From an uncultured Prevotella sp. (lineage in GTDB: Bacteria > Bacteroidota > Bacteroidia > Bacteroidales > Bacteroidaceae): a stretch of 64,000 bases of DNA. A program made the translations under genes and the position numbers. The stretch is taken from positions 1 through 64,000 of the forward strand of contig CAMKRS010000001.1 of assembly GCA_946415245.1 (NCBI GenBank), read 5' to 3'. The notes below the pieces were generated by a model. The model ran no database searches, was not told the origin of the DNA, and saw only the letters and a program-made list of their open reading frames with translations. How positions within the stretch are numbered: position 1 is the first letter of the stretch; the number at the start of each line of letters is the position of its first letter. Positions 9,047-17,717 of the stretch are shown here, piece by piece.

Positions 9047-9685
9047 ATGAACAAAAACGAGAAATTTGTCATCACTATTAATCGTGAGTTGGGCAGCGGT
9101 GGTCGCACCGTTGGGCGCATCTTAGCTGAAAAGTTGGGTGTGCCATATTACGATAAGGCGCTTACCAAAGCTTTGGAAGAGAAGTTCGATCTCTCACATA
9201 CTGAGATAGAAAAGCTGAAAGGCAATAACCGGAGCTGGTGGGAAGAAATTAAACGCGTGTTGGCTCTGGGAGAAGGAGCAGCCAACTCTTCCGAATATTA
9301 CGACGAGGAGAATAATCGCTATATCACCTCCGAGGCCGTGTTAAAGGCTGAAAGAGAAATCCTGCAAAACATTGCAAGCGAGGAGTCGTGTGTTATTGCC
9401 GGTCGTTCGGCCTTCTTCGCTATGAACGACAATCCCAACCACATGAGCATACTCATTCAGGCCTCTATGGAGCATCGCGTACAGCGTGTCATGGCTAAGC
9501 AGGGACTTAGCGAGAAGGAGGCAAAGAAGGTTATCAAAGAGGTGGACGAGACACGAGAGGAGTATATGAAGAACAACGCCCATACCTCGCGTTACGACAC
9601 TCGTAACTACGATTTGGTTATTAAAATGGATGGCAGCAAGACCGAGGAAGAGGTTGCCAATGCCATATTAGCGTTTATCGGCTAA
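9047..9685 (+). CDS. Cytidylate kinase-like family protein
   Basis: A P-loop kinase-fold protein of 212 residues. The N terminus ITINRELGSGGRTVGRILAEKLG contains a modified phosphate-binding loop like that of cytidylate kinase-like proteins, followed by YYDKALTKAL and a later NYDLVIKMDG. Its substrate is unknown; it is not the canonical Cmk. It stands between two terminator hairpins and so may be a single-gene transcript. Confidence 0.85.
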   Translation: MNKNEKFVITINRELGSGGRTVGRILAEKLGVPYYDKALTKALEEKFDLSHTEIEKLKGNNRSWWEEIKRVLALGEGAANSSEYYDEENNRYITSEAVLKAEREILQNIASEESCVIAGRSAFFAMNDNPNHMSILIQASMEHRVQRVMAKQGLSEKEAKKVIKEVDETREEYMKNNAHTSRYDTRNYDLVIKMDGSKTEEEVANAILAFIG

Positions 9686-9745
9686 TGTGTTCTTTGAAGT
9701 AAGGCCAAGCTGACTGTTTAAGGATTACACCTTAATATATTATAA

Positions 9746-9778
9746 GAGCGCCGTAGAAAAAACTGCGGCACTCTTTTT
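9746..9778 (+). terminator. Rho-independent terminator
   Basis: An 11-bp stem (GAGCGCCGTAG with CTGCGGCACTC, one mismatch and one wobble) with an A6 loop, followed by TTTTT. It ends the cytidylate kinase-like transcript. Confidence 0.85.
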
Positions 9779-9817
9779 GACGGGAAAGTATTTGGGAGAA
9801 ATAAAAATATAACGACA

Positions 9818-10270
9818 ATGAACATTGGAGACAAGGCGCCCGAGATTCTGGGCAAGGATGAACAGGGACGGGATATCCGTCTGAGTGATTATAAAGGACG
9901 TAAGTTGGTATTGTATTTCTATCCGAAGGACAATACCAGTGGATGTACGGCTGAGGCTTGCAGTTTGAGAGACCATTATGGTGAATTGCAAGGAGCTGGT
10001 TATGAAGTAGTTGGAGTGAGCAAGGATTCAGCCGCCTCACATGTGAAATTTAAGGAGAAGCACGAGTTGCCGTTCCCATTGATTGCTGATGTCGATAAGA
10101 CACTGATGGAAGCGATGGGTGCTTGGGGTGAGAAGGTGATGTACGGCAAGAAGACGATGGGCACCATCCGCACCACCTTTATCATTAACGAGGAGGGCAT
10201 CATCGAACAGATCTTCGCAGGCAAACAAGTAAAAACCAAGGAGCATGCCGAGCAAATCCTGAATAAATAA
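9818..10270 (+). CDS. bcp: Thiol peroxidase, Bcp-type peroxiredoxin
   Basis: Reduces hydroperoxides using thioredoxin. The motif YFYPKDNTSGCTAEACSLRD holds the peroxidatic Cys (TSGCTAEAC) and the second Cys five residues later, as in atypical 2-Cys Bcp enzymes. TIRTTFIINEEG is the conserved C-terminal strand. It has 150 residues, normal for the family. It is followed closely by a lipoprotein gene on the same strand. Confidence 0.95.
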   Translation: MNIGDKAPEILGKDEQGRDIRLSDYKGRKLVLYFYPKDNTSGCTAEACSLRDHYGELQGAGYEVVGVSKDSAASHVKFKEKHELPFPLIADVDKTLMEAMGAWGEKVMYGKKTMGTIRTTFIINEEGIIEQIFAGKQVKTKEHAEQILNK

Positions 10271-10293
10271 ACCGACGAATGAAAGGAACGATT

Positions 10294-10932
10294 ATGAAGA
10301 AAAGTTTATGGTTTATCAGTTTGACAGCGTTGCTGCTATGCAGCTGCAAACAAGCAAATAAGGAAGTGCAGCAAAAGGATGAGGTTGATACTGATTCTTT
10401 GGAAGTTGCAGCACAGGATTCCATTCCGGTTTCCGCAGAAATGTCCGACACCTTGTTGTTTTCTATTGAGGATTTCAGGGCTTTCCTCGATTCAATTGAT
10501 ACCAAGCACGCTGAGAAATGCGGGCTGACCTATCTTTACGAATATGAAGAAGCTGGCGAAGACGGCGACGTAGGTACTGATGACACCGTCTATGGACGAG
10601 ATATGGAGAAAGGAAAAAAGACAGATTTTGGCTATGAATTGAAGCCAAAGGGCGATCATGCCTGTTATTTCCAATATAGTTTGGACACCTCGACCCATGC
10701 CAGTCTAAATTTCACCGATAAGGCTGATGCCGACCGCTTCTTTGAGGCTTTCCTGAAGTCTGGTGTGGTGGATTGTGGCGGTATGTACGTTGTTGTCGAG
10801 CAGGAAATACCAGCAGGAAAAGTCATTTCTGTGGATTCCATGAGGGATTATAACGGAAAATACTCCATCGAGAAGCCTGTGCTCGATTCCGAGAAGGGCT
10901 TCTATACGATTATTATCTGTTGGTTTGCTTAA
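10294..10932 (+). CDS. Lipoprotein of unknown function
   Basis: MKKSLWFISLTALLLCSCK is a lipoprotein signal with lipobox LLCSC, so the mature protein should start at Cys and be anchored in an envelope membrane. The ORF track starts five codons earlier, but AAAGGA just before 10294 favours this ATG (212 residues). An acidic linker follows, then a compact domain I cannot assign. Its stop overlaps the stop of the convergent symporter gene by two bases. Confidence 0.8.
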   Translation: MKKSLWFISLTALLLCSCKQANKEVQQKDEVDTDSLEVAAQDSIPVSAEMSDTLLFSIEDFRAFLDSIDTKHAEKCGLTYLYEYEEAGEDGDVGTDDTVYGRDMEKGKKTDFGYELKPKGDHACYFQYSLDTSTHASLNFTDKADADRFFEAFLKSGVVDCGGMYVVVEQEIPAGKVISVDSMRDYNGKYSIEKPVLDSEKGFYTIIICWFA

Positions 10933-12128
10933 CCAGCGACCTCTTCTTGCAGACCTGCCGCACTTGAGGAAAGTGAGGCGTCACTTTTGTGCAGCTTGTC
11001 GATGATGACGGCGAGGGCACCGTCGCCAGTTACGTTGCAGGCGGTGCCGAACGAGTCCATTGCGATGTAGAGGGCAATCATCAGTGCCTGTGCTTCTGGG
11101 TCGAAGCCGAGAATGCCAGCCATCGGCCCCAATGCCGCCATCACCGCTCCGCCAGGCACACCAGGAGCTGCTACCATACAGATGGCCAGAAGTACGATGA
11201 AATGGAGAAAGATTGGCAGGTCGTGGGGTAATCCGCCGATGAGACAGACGGTAAGTGCGCAGCAGGTGATTTTCATCATCGAGCCAGAAAGATGGATGGT
11301 GGCGCAGAGGGGCACACAGAAACTGGCGATTTCATCGCTTACACCGTTCTTCTTCGTCTGTTTTAACGTGACTGGAATCGTGGCTGCACTCGACGAGGTG
11401 CCCAAGGCTGTCATATAGGCCGGTAGCATATTCAGCAGCAGTCGCAACGGATTCTTACGGGCCAATCCGCCGGCAACGAGGAACTCGTATATGAGGATGA
11501 CGATGTGCAACACGAAGATGATGCAGATGATTTTACCGAACACCACGATGATATGATACGCCTCGCCTACATATGTCATACTGAGGAAAATGCCGAAGAT
11601 ATAAAGCGGCAGTAGCGGGATGATGGCTTTCGCAATGGTATTTTCGATGATGGTGCGAAACTCAAAGAAGCCTTTTTTCAGCGTCGGCGAGTCCGTATAG
11701 GCGATGCCGATACCTATCACGAACGAACTCACTAGCGCAGCCATCACGTCGAGTATGGGTGGTATCTCCAAAAGGAAATAGGGTTCTAGTTTCGGTACAT
11801 TCTCTACCGTTATCGACGGCTGCGCATCTATCAGCGCAGGGAAGATAGCAGTGCCAGTAAAGAAAGCCAAGAGTCCCGCTAGGATGGTGTCAGCATAGGC
11901 CAATCCTACTGTCAGCAACAGCAATTTGCCTGCCGACCGTCCGATGTCGGCAATGGCTGGAGTCACCAGTCCGATAATGATAAGCGGAATGAGGAAGCCC
12001 AAGAATTGACTAAACACATTGTTGAACGTCACAAATATGCGTATCCACCCTTCTGGCAGCACGTTTCCCATCAACAATCCCATCAGGATGGCGAAGATAA
12101 TGCGAGGTAACAATCCAATTTTCTTCAT
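10929..12128 (-). CDS. Cation:dicarboxylate/amino acid symporter (DAACS family)
   Basis: Secondary transporter of the inner membrane. Many hydrophobic helices are visible, with the family serine-rich hairpin motif TSSSAATIPVTLKQ and a late substrate- and ion-binding region with AIDSFGTACNVTGDGA. The substrate (glutamate/aspartate, Ser/Thr or C4-dicarboxylate) cannot be told. The ORF track starts at a TTG; the ATG at 12128 follows a TATCTTTG box by only nine bases and is preferred (399 residues). Confidence 0.88.
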   Translation of the reverse strand: MKKIGLLPRIIFAILMGLLMGNVLPEGWIRIFVTFNNVFSQFLGFLIPLIIIGLVTPAIADIGRSAGKLLLLTVGLAYADTILAGLLAFFTGTAIFPALIDAQPSITVENVPKLEPYFLLEIPPILDVMAALVSSFVIGIGIAYTDSPTLKKGFFEFRTIIENTIAKAIIPLLPLYIFGIFLSMTYVGEAYHIIVVFGKIICIIFVLHIVILIYEFLVAGGLARKNPLRLLLNMLPAYMTALGTSSSAATIPVTLKQTKKNGVSDEIASFCVPLCATIHLSGSMMKITCCALTVCLIGGLPHDLPIFLHFIVLLAICMVAAPGVPGGAVMAALGPMAGILGFDPEAQALMIALYIAMDSFGTACNVTGDGALAVIIDKLHKSDASLSSSAAGLQEEVAG

Positions 12129-12137
12129 AATCTGGTG

Positions 12138-12145
12138 CAAAGATA
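12138..12145 (-). promoter_or_regulatory. Promoter -7 box of the DAACS symporter
   Basis: TATCTTTG on the minus strand ends nine bases before the ATG, so the transcript would have almost no leader. Confidence 0.55.
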
Positions 12146-12188
12146 ATGATTTTCTTCCTATAATAGTTCTTTTGTTTGAGAAAAGTTG

Positions 12189-12196
12189 TATCTTTG
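12189..12196 (+). promoter_or_regulatory. Promoter -7 box of the DMT transporter gene
   Basis: TATCTTTG on the plus strand, about 38 bases before the ATG at 12235. It is arranged divergently with the symporter promoter. No clear -33 TTTG at 20 bases. Confidence 0.5.
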
Positions 12197-12234
12197 CACA
12201 GTGAATATGATAAAGAACGATTCAAAATTGAACT

Positions 12235-13167
12235 ATGGCTTATATAGGTGAACTGATATCGATTGGTGTGGCGTTCTCGTGGACAGCAACGGCGTTGTTG
12301 AGCGAGTTCGGCAGCAAACGGTTGGGTAACCTTACCCTGAATGTGTTGAGGATGGCGCTTGCGTTGGTTTTCTCGCTGGTGCTCTTTGGTGTGGTGACGG
12401 GTAATCCGTTGCCTATAGGTGTATCAGGAGATGCTTGTGGTTGGATGTTGTTGTCAGGACTTGTTGGTTATGTGATTGGTGATTTCTGCCTCTTCCAGTG
12501 TTATATTATAATAGGTTCGCGTTATGGTCAGCTCTTTATGACGCTCGCCCCTTTGTCTGCGGCTCTGATGGCGTGGGTAACATTAGGTCAGCAGATGAAA
12601 TCTATGAGTATCGTGGCGATGCTGGTAACACTTCTGGGTATCAGCATTTCCGTACTCGGACGAGGCGAGCACCATAAGGTATCACTGAAACTGCCCTTGA
12701 ACGGGGTGCTTTATGCTATTGGCGCAGCCGTGTGTCAAGGTGTGGGACTGGTGCTGAGCAAAATAGGTATGGATCATTATGATTTGGCGACATTAGCGGA
12801 TTTAGGCGTGCCAGAATGGACGATACCCTTCAGTGCAAACTTCTACCGTTGTTTAGCCGGTATTGTAGGTTTTTTGCTATTGTTGTATTATCGCGATGAA
12901 ATGGGACTTTTGCGTGAGGCGATGCACGATAAAAAGGGACTTTCTGTTGCTACGGCTACTACCATTTTCGGTCCTTTTGTCGGAGTCGGTTTCTCGTTGA
13001 TGGCTGTGCAATATACAGCAGCAGGCATCGCTTCCACACTGATGGCGATGACACCGATCATTATTCTTTTGCCGTCATATTGGCTCTTCCACGAGAAGAT
13101 CACGTGGAAGGCTGTCGTGGGTGCCTTTATCTCCGTGATAGGTGTTAGTTTGTTTTTCCTTGTGTAG
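12235..13167 (+). CDS. DMT/EamA family transporter
   Basis: Inner-membrane protein of 310 residues with about ten predicted helices in two repeated EamA halves. The second half has FGPFVGVGFSLMAVQYTAAGIASTLMAMTPI, and the C-terminal end is the typical EamA pattern of a helix-breaking LLPSYWLFHEKITWKAVVGA followed by a final helix. The substrate is unknown (metabolite or drug efflux in the family). A DUF4298 gene follows after 14 bases and is probably co-transcribed. Confidence 0.88.
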   Translation: MAYIGELISIGVAFSWTATALLSEFGSKRLGNLTLNVLRMALALVFSLVLFGVVTGNPLPIGVSGDACGWMLLSGLVGYVIGDFCLFQCYIIIGSRYGQLFMTLAPLSAALMAWVTLGQQMKSMSIVAMLVTLLGISISVLGRGEHHKVSLKLPLNGVLYAIGAAVCQGVGLVLSKIGMDHYDLATLADLGVPEWTIPFSANFYRCLAGIVGFLLLLYYRDEMGLLREAMHDKKGLSVATATTIFGPFVGVGFSLMAVQYTAAGIASTLMAMTPIIILLPSYWLFHEKITWKAVVGAFISVIGVSLFFLV

Positions 13168-13181
13168 AAAAATTGGTAACG

Positions 13182-13487
13182 ATGGAACAGATAGAACGAA
13201 TCAAGCAGATGGAGTTGCGGTTGGAGAGGGCGGCTGCAGTGGTGATGGAGATGTCAGCAACGTTGGATATGTATGAGTCAGCGCTGGAGGACATCAAGGC
13301 CCTTGATGAGTATTACAGCAGTGACGAATGGAAGCAAGACTTCGCTGACGATGAGGCAGGGCTCTTACCAAAAGATCTCAAGCGTGGCGTGCTTTCCGAA
13401 GACGGTATTTGGAATCTGTTGTCTGATGCCCGTGAGCTGAATGATCGTCTTGTCGGGATGTTGGCGGTAAAGACACAAAATAATTAA
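13182..13487 (+). CDS. DUF4298 family protein
   Basis: Small helical cytosolic protein, 101 residues from the ATG at 13182; the ORF track starts three codons earlier at TTG. MEQIERIKQMELRLERAAAVV and the acidic middle YYSSDEWKQDFADDEAG, with LKRGVLSEDGIWNLL, match my memory of the DUF4298 family. The function is unknown. It sits just after the DMT transporter. Confidence 0.75.
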   Translation: MEQIERIKQMELRLERAAAVVMEMSATLDMYESALEDIKALDEYYSSDEWKQDFADDEAGLLPKDLKRGVLSEDGIWNLLSDARELNDRLVGMLAVKTQNN

Positions 13488-13519
13488 TCATTTGTCATTC
13501 ATAATTCATAATATTTTCG

Positions 13520-13527
13520 TATCTTTG
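13520..13527 (+). promoter_or_regulatory. Promoter -7 box of the LUD gene
   Basis: TATCTTTG, 26 bases before the ATG at 13554. Confidence 0.5.
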
Positions 13528-13553
13528 CAGCGATAAACTAAAAACAAACGTCG

Positions 13554-14189
13554 ATGGCACCAAAAGAATTACGAAACGAACGATTGGCGGAGCGGATGAT
13601 TAAGAATCTGAAGCGCCGCAACATGGAGGCCTTCTATTGTAAGACAGCCGAGGAGGCAGTGAAGAAAGTATCGGAACTGATTCCTGATGGGAGTAGTGTG
13701 ACGTGGGGTGGTTCTATGACCATTCGCGATATGGGTATTCCTCAGGTATTGAAAGACAGGGGAACACTCGAGGTACTTGATCGTGATGTGGTGACAGACC
13801 GCGAGGAAGTGGTGAAGATCTATGAGCGTGCCTTCACGGCCGATGTCTATCTGTCGAGTGCCAATGCTATCAGCGAAGACGGTGTTATCGTGAATATCGA
13901 TGGCAACGGCAATCGTGTGGCAGCTATTACCTGGGGACCGAAAAAAGTCATTTTCGTGATAGGCTTGAACAAGGTGGCGCAAACTGTTGAGGCAGCTTTA
14001 GCCCGTGCTCGTTCTACGGCTTCACCAATTAATGCTGCCCGTTTCGACATTAAGACACCTTGTCAGACAGATGGTGTGTGTCACAACTGCAACTCGCCCG
14101 AGAGCATCTGTAATTACGTCCATTTTTTGCGTAACTCCCCGCATGGCAAGCATATGGTGGTGCTTGTGGGCGAGGACTTTGGATATTAG
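13554..14189 (+). CDS. LUD domain protein (lactate utilisation LutC/YkgG-like)
   Basis: A single LUD domain protein of 211 residues. The motif SVTWGGSMTIRDMGIPQVL, then LSSANAISEDGVIVNIDGNGNRVAAI and the C-terminal Cys pattern TPCQTDGVCHNCNSPESICNY are typical of stand-alone YkgG-type proteins. The Cys cluster suggests metal or Fe-S binding. The lutA and lutB partners are not adjacent, so a role in lactate oxidation is not supported by context here. An alanine/glycine symporter gene follows five bases later. Confidence 0.85.
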   Translation: MAPKELRNERLAERMIKNLKRRNMEAFYCKTAEEAVKKVSELIPDGSSVTWGGSMTIRDMGIPQVLKDRGTLEVLDRDVVTDREEVVKIYERAFTADVYLSSANAISEDGVIVNIDGNGNRVAAITWGPKKVIFVIGLNKVAQTVEAALARARSTASPINAARFDIKTPCQTDGVCHNCNSPESICNYVHFLRNSPHGKHMVVLVGEDFGY

Positions 14190-14194
14190 TATCT

Positions 14195-15631
14195 ATGGAG
14201 CTAAACGAACTGATAACTTCTATAAACGATGCCATTTGGGGCTATATATTAGTAGCCGCTCTCGTGGGCTGTGGACTGTGGTTTACATGGCGCACTCGCT
14301 TTGTTCAATTCCGTATGGTGGGCGAGATGATACGGTTGCTGACAGACTCTGCTGTTGATACGATAGAAGAACAGGTTAAGGAGAAGTTTCCAATAGAAGA
14401 CAAGCGAAAACACATTTCTTCATTTCAGGCTTTTGCCGTTAGTGTGGCAACTCGTGTGGGTACAGGAAACCTGGCGGGTGTGGCTACAGCCATCGCTATT
14501 GGAGGTCCAGGAGCTGTGTTCTGGATGTGGCTCATTGCTCTCATAGGTTCGGCTACGGCTTTTGTAGAGTCAACACTGGCACAGCTATTCAAGAAGAAGC
14601 ACAAGGATTCGTATATTGGCGGTCCTGCCTATTATATTCGGTATGGTCTGCATTCTCGGTGGATGTCGGTGCTTTTTGCCGTTTTGCTTACCATCACGTT
14701 TGGCTTGTCCTATAACTCCATCCAGTCAAACACCATCTGCAGTGCTATGCAACAAGCTTTCGGTTGGTCGTCGTTGTGGGTGGGTGTTGTGCTGTCAGCA
14801 GTGGGTTTGGTTATCGTTTTTGGTGGCATCCAGCGTATTGCTCAGGTCAGTGCTGTCTTGGTGCCTGTGATGGCCATTAGCTATGTCGTGATGGTAATTG
14901 TCATTATCGTGATGAACCTCGGGCTAATACCCCATATTCTCAAGGTCATTATACTCAATGCATTTGGCATAGGACAGATAGCAGGAGGAGGTATCGGGGC
15001 AACGATGATGATAGGCGTGAAACGTGGACTTTTTTCCAATGAAGCAGGTGAGGGTAGTGCACCTAATGTGGCAGCGACAGCATCGGTCACTCATCCAGTA
15101 AAGCAAGGACTTATTCAGGCCTTAGGTGTTTTTACTGATACCTTGTTGGTATGTTCTTCTACAGCGTTTATTATTCTCATCAGTGGTCTTTATCAGACTC
15201 CAGAGTTGAATGGTATCGCTCTTACGCAGTCTGCCTTACAGTCAGAAGTAGGTGCGGCAGGTCCTATATTTGTGGCCATCGCCATCCTGCTTTTTGCTTT
15301 CAGTAGTATCATTGGCAACTACTATTATGGCGAAGCTAATATCCGTTTTCTCACCCAGAACCAGCGCGTCATTACCGTCTATCGTATCTTTTCGGCAGGT
15401 GTGTTGGTGATGTTTGGTGCTATGGCTACGCTCGAACTCGTGTGGAGCCTTGGTGATCTTTGTATGGCCTGTCTCACGTCCAGCAACCTCATCGCCATTC
15501 TGTTTTTAGGACGCTATGCCTTCCGTCTGCTCGACGATTATCGGAAGCAGAAGAAACAGGGTATCAAAGAACCCGTCTTCCATCGTAGTCAATTCCCTGA
15601 GTTGGAACACGAATTAGAATGTTGGGAATAA
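14195..15631 (+). CDS. Sodium:alanine/glycine symporter (AGCS family)
   Basis: Inner-membrane Na+-coupled amino acid carrier of 478 residues. Diagnostic segments are RVGTGNLAGVATAIAIGGPGAVFWMW near the N terminus, and later GVKRGLFSNEAGEGSAPNVAATA, both conserved in AGCS proteins. About eleven hydrophobic segments. It forms a close run with the LUD gene before it and murQ after it (12 bp). Confidence 0.92.
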   Translation: MELNELITSINDAIWGYILVAALVGCGLWFTWRTRFVQFRMVGEMIRLLTDSAVDTIEEQVKEKFPIEDKRKHISSFQAFAVSVATRVGTGNLAGVATAIAIGGPGAVFWMWLIALIGSATAFVESTLAQLFKKKHKDSYIGGPAYYIRYGLHSRWMSVLFAVLLTITFGLSYNSIQSNTICSAMQQAFGWSSLWVGVVLSAVGLVIVFGGIQRIAQVSAVLVPVMAISYVVMVIVIIVMNLGLIPHILKVIILNAFGIGQIAGGGIGATMMIGVKRGLFSNEAGEGSAPNVAATASVTHPVKQGLIQALGVFTDTLLVCSSTAFIILISGLYQTPELNGIALTQSALQSEVGAAGPIFVAIAILLFAFSSIIGNYYYGEANIRFLTQNQRVITVYRIFSAGVLVMFGAMATLELVWSLGDLCMACLTSSNLIAILFLGRYAFRLLDDYRKQKKQGIKEPVFHRSQFPELEHELECWE

Positions 15632-15643
15632 GAATCTCTGAGT

Positions 15644-16453
15644 ATGGACCTCAAGGATAAAATCACTGAACAGCCCTCGCATTTTGATCATCTGGAACAG
15701 ATGTCGGTATCAGAACTGCTGCAGCATATCAACGAGGAAGATGTTGGGGTTGCTGAAGCTGTTAGGCTGGCAATCCCACAGATACAGCCTTTTGTGGAAG
15801 CTGTTGAGGAGCGGATGAAACGAGGGGGTAGACTCTTTTATATCGGAGCAGGTACCAGTGGTCGCCTGGGTGTCTTGGATGCCAGTGAGTTACCTCCTAC
15901 TTTTGGCGTTCCTGATACTTGGGTCATAGGCCTTATCGCTGGTGGTGATCAGGCATTACGCCATGCGGTGGAAAAGGCCGAGGATATACCAGAGCAAGGC
16001 TGGGAAGATCTGCTTGAATATCATCCCACAGCAGATGATGCCGTACTTGGCATCGCGGCTTCTGGCACAACACCTTACGTACTTGGTGCCATCCAAGATG
16101 CCAGAAAGAACGGTCTCTTGACAGGCTGCATTACCAGCAATCACCATACCCCATTGGCACAAGCAGCAGAATATCCCATAGAGACCATCGTTGGACCAGA
16201 GTTCGTCACTGGCTCCAGCCGTATGAAGAGTGGTACGGCCCAGAAGATGGTACTGAATATGATATCCACCTCGCTGATGATAAGATTAGGTCGCGTTGAA
16301 GGCAATAGGATGGTAAAGATGCAGTTGACGAATGCTAAACTGGTGGATCGTGGCACACGCATGCTTCAGGATATGCTTGGTCTCAGCTATGATGAAGCTC
16401 AGGAGCGATTGTTGGAGGCGGGTAGCGTGGATAATGCCTGCCAAAACTCGTGA
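15644..16453 (+). CDS. murQ: N-acetylmuramic acid 6-phosphate etherase
   Basis: Removes D-lactate from MurNAc-6-phosphate, giving GlcNAc-6-phosphate in cell-wall recycling. The SIS-domain motif GAGTSGRLGVLDASELPPTFG is diagnostic, and GPEFVTGSSRMKSGTAQKM is the second conserved block. 269 residues, complete but without a long C-terminal extension. The released D-lactate is an interesting link with the LUD gene two genes upstream, but that link is only inference. Confidence 0.95.
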   Translation: MDLKDKITEQPSHFDHLEQMSVSELLQHINEEDVGVAEAVRLAIPQIQPFVEAVEERMKRGGRLFYIGAGTSGRLGVLDASELPPTFGVPDTWVIGLIAGGDQALRHAVEKAEDIPEQGWEDLLEYHPTADDAVLGIAASGTTPYVLGAIQDARKNGLLTGCITSNHHTPLAQAAEYPIETIVGPEFVTGSSRMKSGTAQKMVLNMISTSLMIRLGRVEGNRMVKMQLTNAKLVDRGTRMLQDMLGLSYDEAQERLLEAGSVDNACQNS

Positions 16454-16485
16454 CAGACCAAACATTTGAAAAAAAACTAAATTAT

Positions 16486-16517
16486 TTTGTTTTTCTCTTC
16501 CTTTTTTCGTATCTTTG
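16486..16517 (+). promoter_or_regulatory. Promoter of the GNAT-like gene
   Basis: TTTG (16486-16489), 20 bases, then TATCTTTG (16510-16517), an ideal Bacteroidetes promoter, 31 bases before the ATG. Confidence 0.75.
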
Positions 16518-16548
16518 CAACGTTTTAAAGCTTTAAAGACAAAAGGAT

Positions 16549-17703
16549 ATGTCATCAGTAGAGATTAGGAAGGTAACAGACAAGAAGAGTCTGAAGACCT
16601 TCATAGACTTTCGTTACGATTTGTACAAGGGCAATCAGTACGATGCGCCTAACTTATACAGCGACGAAGTCCATACGCTGAGTAAGGACAAGAATGCTGC
16701 CTTTGAGTTCTGCGAGGCCGAATATTTCATGGCCTACAAAGACGGCAAGCTTGTAGGTCGCATTGCGGGTATCATCAACAAACGAGCCAACGAGAAATGG
16801 GAACGTAAGAGCGTTCGCTTCGGATGGGCTGACTTCATCGATGATCTCGAGGTGAGCCGTGCGCTCTTCAATGCCGTCGAAGAGTGGGGACGGCAAAAAG
16901 GGATGACAGAGATCGTTGGTCCTTTGGGCTTTACTGATATGGACCCAGAGGGCATGCTCATCGAAGGCTTCGACCAGTTGGGCACGATGGCCACGATCTA
17001 TAATTACCCCTATTATCCCAAACATATCGAGCAACTTGGTGGTTGGGAGAAAGATAATGACTATCTGGAGTTTAAACTCATCGTACCACAGGGTGGGGTG
17101 CCTGAGAAGTATCAGAAAATAGCTGAACTGGTCATGAAACGCTATAACCTTCACCCGATGCACCTCAAGCGCAGTCAGGTGTTTGGTAAGGAACAGATAG
17201 GTCGTAAGGTGCTTGAGGTGGTCAACAAATCCTTCGGCCATCTCTATGGCTATTCACAGATGACGGAAGCGCAGATTGACGAGTATTTGAAGATGTACTT
17301 CCCTATGCTCGACATGAATTTGATCTGTCTCATTGAGGATAGAAATACCCCTAACCATGACATCATCGGTGTGGGCATTTCCATCACCTCAATGACGCGA
17401 GCTTTGCAGAAGTGTCGCAGGGGTCGTCTATGGCCTTTCGGCTGGTGGCACTGTCTCCGAGCACTGAAGTTCCATAAGGCCGAGTGTGTTGATATGATGC
17501 TGGTGGGTATCCTTCCCGAATATCAGCAGAAGGGCGCCAATGCCCTGTTGTTCTACGATCTCATCCCCTGGTATCAGAAGTATGGCTTCAAGTGGGGCGA
17601 GACCAATGTGGAGATGGAAACCAACAATCAGGTACAGAGTCAGTGGAAATACCTCGACCACCAGCAGCATAAGCGTCGTCGCTGTTTCAAGAAATCACTA
17701 TAA
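16549..17703 (+). CDS. GNAT-like N-acetyltransferase family protein
   Basis: A 384-residue cytosolic protein common in Bacteroidales. Acetyltransferase-like sequence is visible in [28 protein letters not shown] and in the acyl-CoA-binding-like segment [24 protein letters not shown] near the C terminus. The substrate is unknown. parE begins 14 bp after its stop, so the two may share the promoter in front of this gene. Confidence 0.7.
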   Translation: MSSVEIRKVTDKKSLKTFIDFRYDLYKGNQYDAPNLYSDEVHTLSKDKNAAFEFCEAEYFMAYKDGKLVGRIAGIINKRANEKWERKSVRFGWADFIDDLEVSRALFNAVEEWGRQKGMTEIVGPLGFTDMDPEGMLIEGFDQLGTMATIYNYPYYPKHIEQLGGWEKDNDYLEFKLIVPQGGVPEKYQKIAELVMKRYNLHPMHLKRSQVFGKEQIGRKVLEVVNKSFGHLYGYSQMTEAQIDEYLKMYFPMLDMNLICLIEDRNTPNHDIIGVGISITSMTRALQKCRRGRLWPFGWWHCLRALKFHKAECVDMMLVGILPEYQQKGANALLFYDLIPWYQKYGFKWGETNVEMETNNQVQSQWKYLDHQQHKRRRCFKKSL

Positions 17704-17717
17704 CTAAAACCAAGAAA

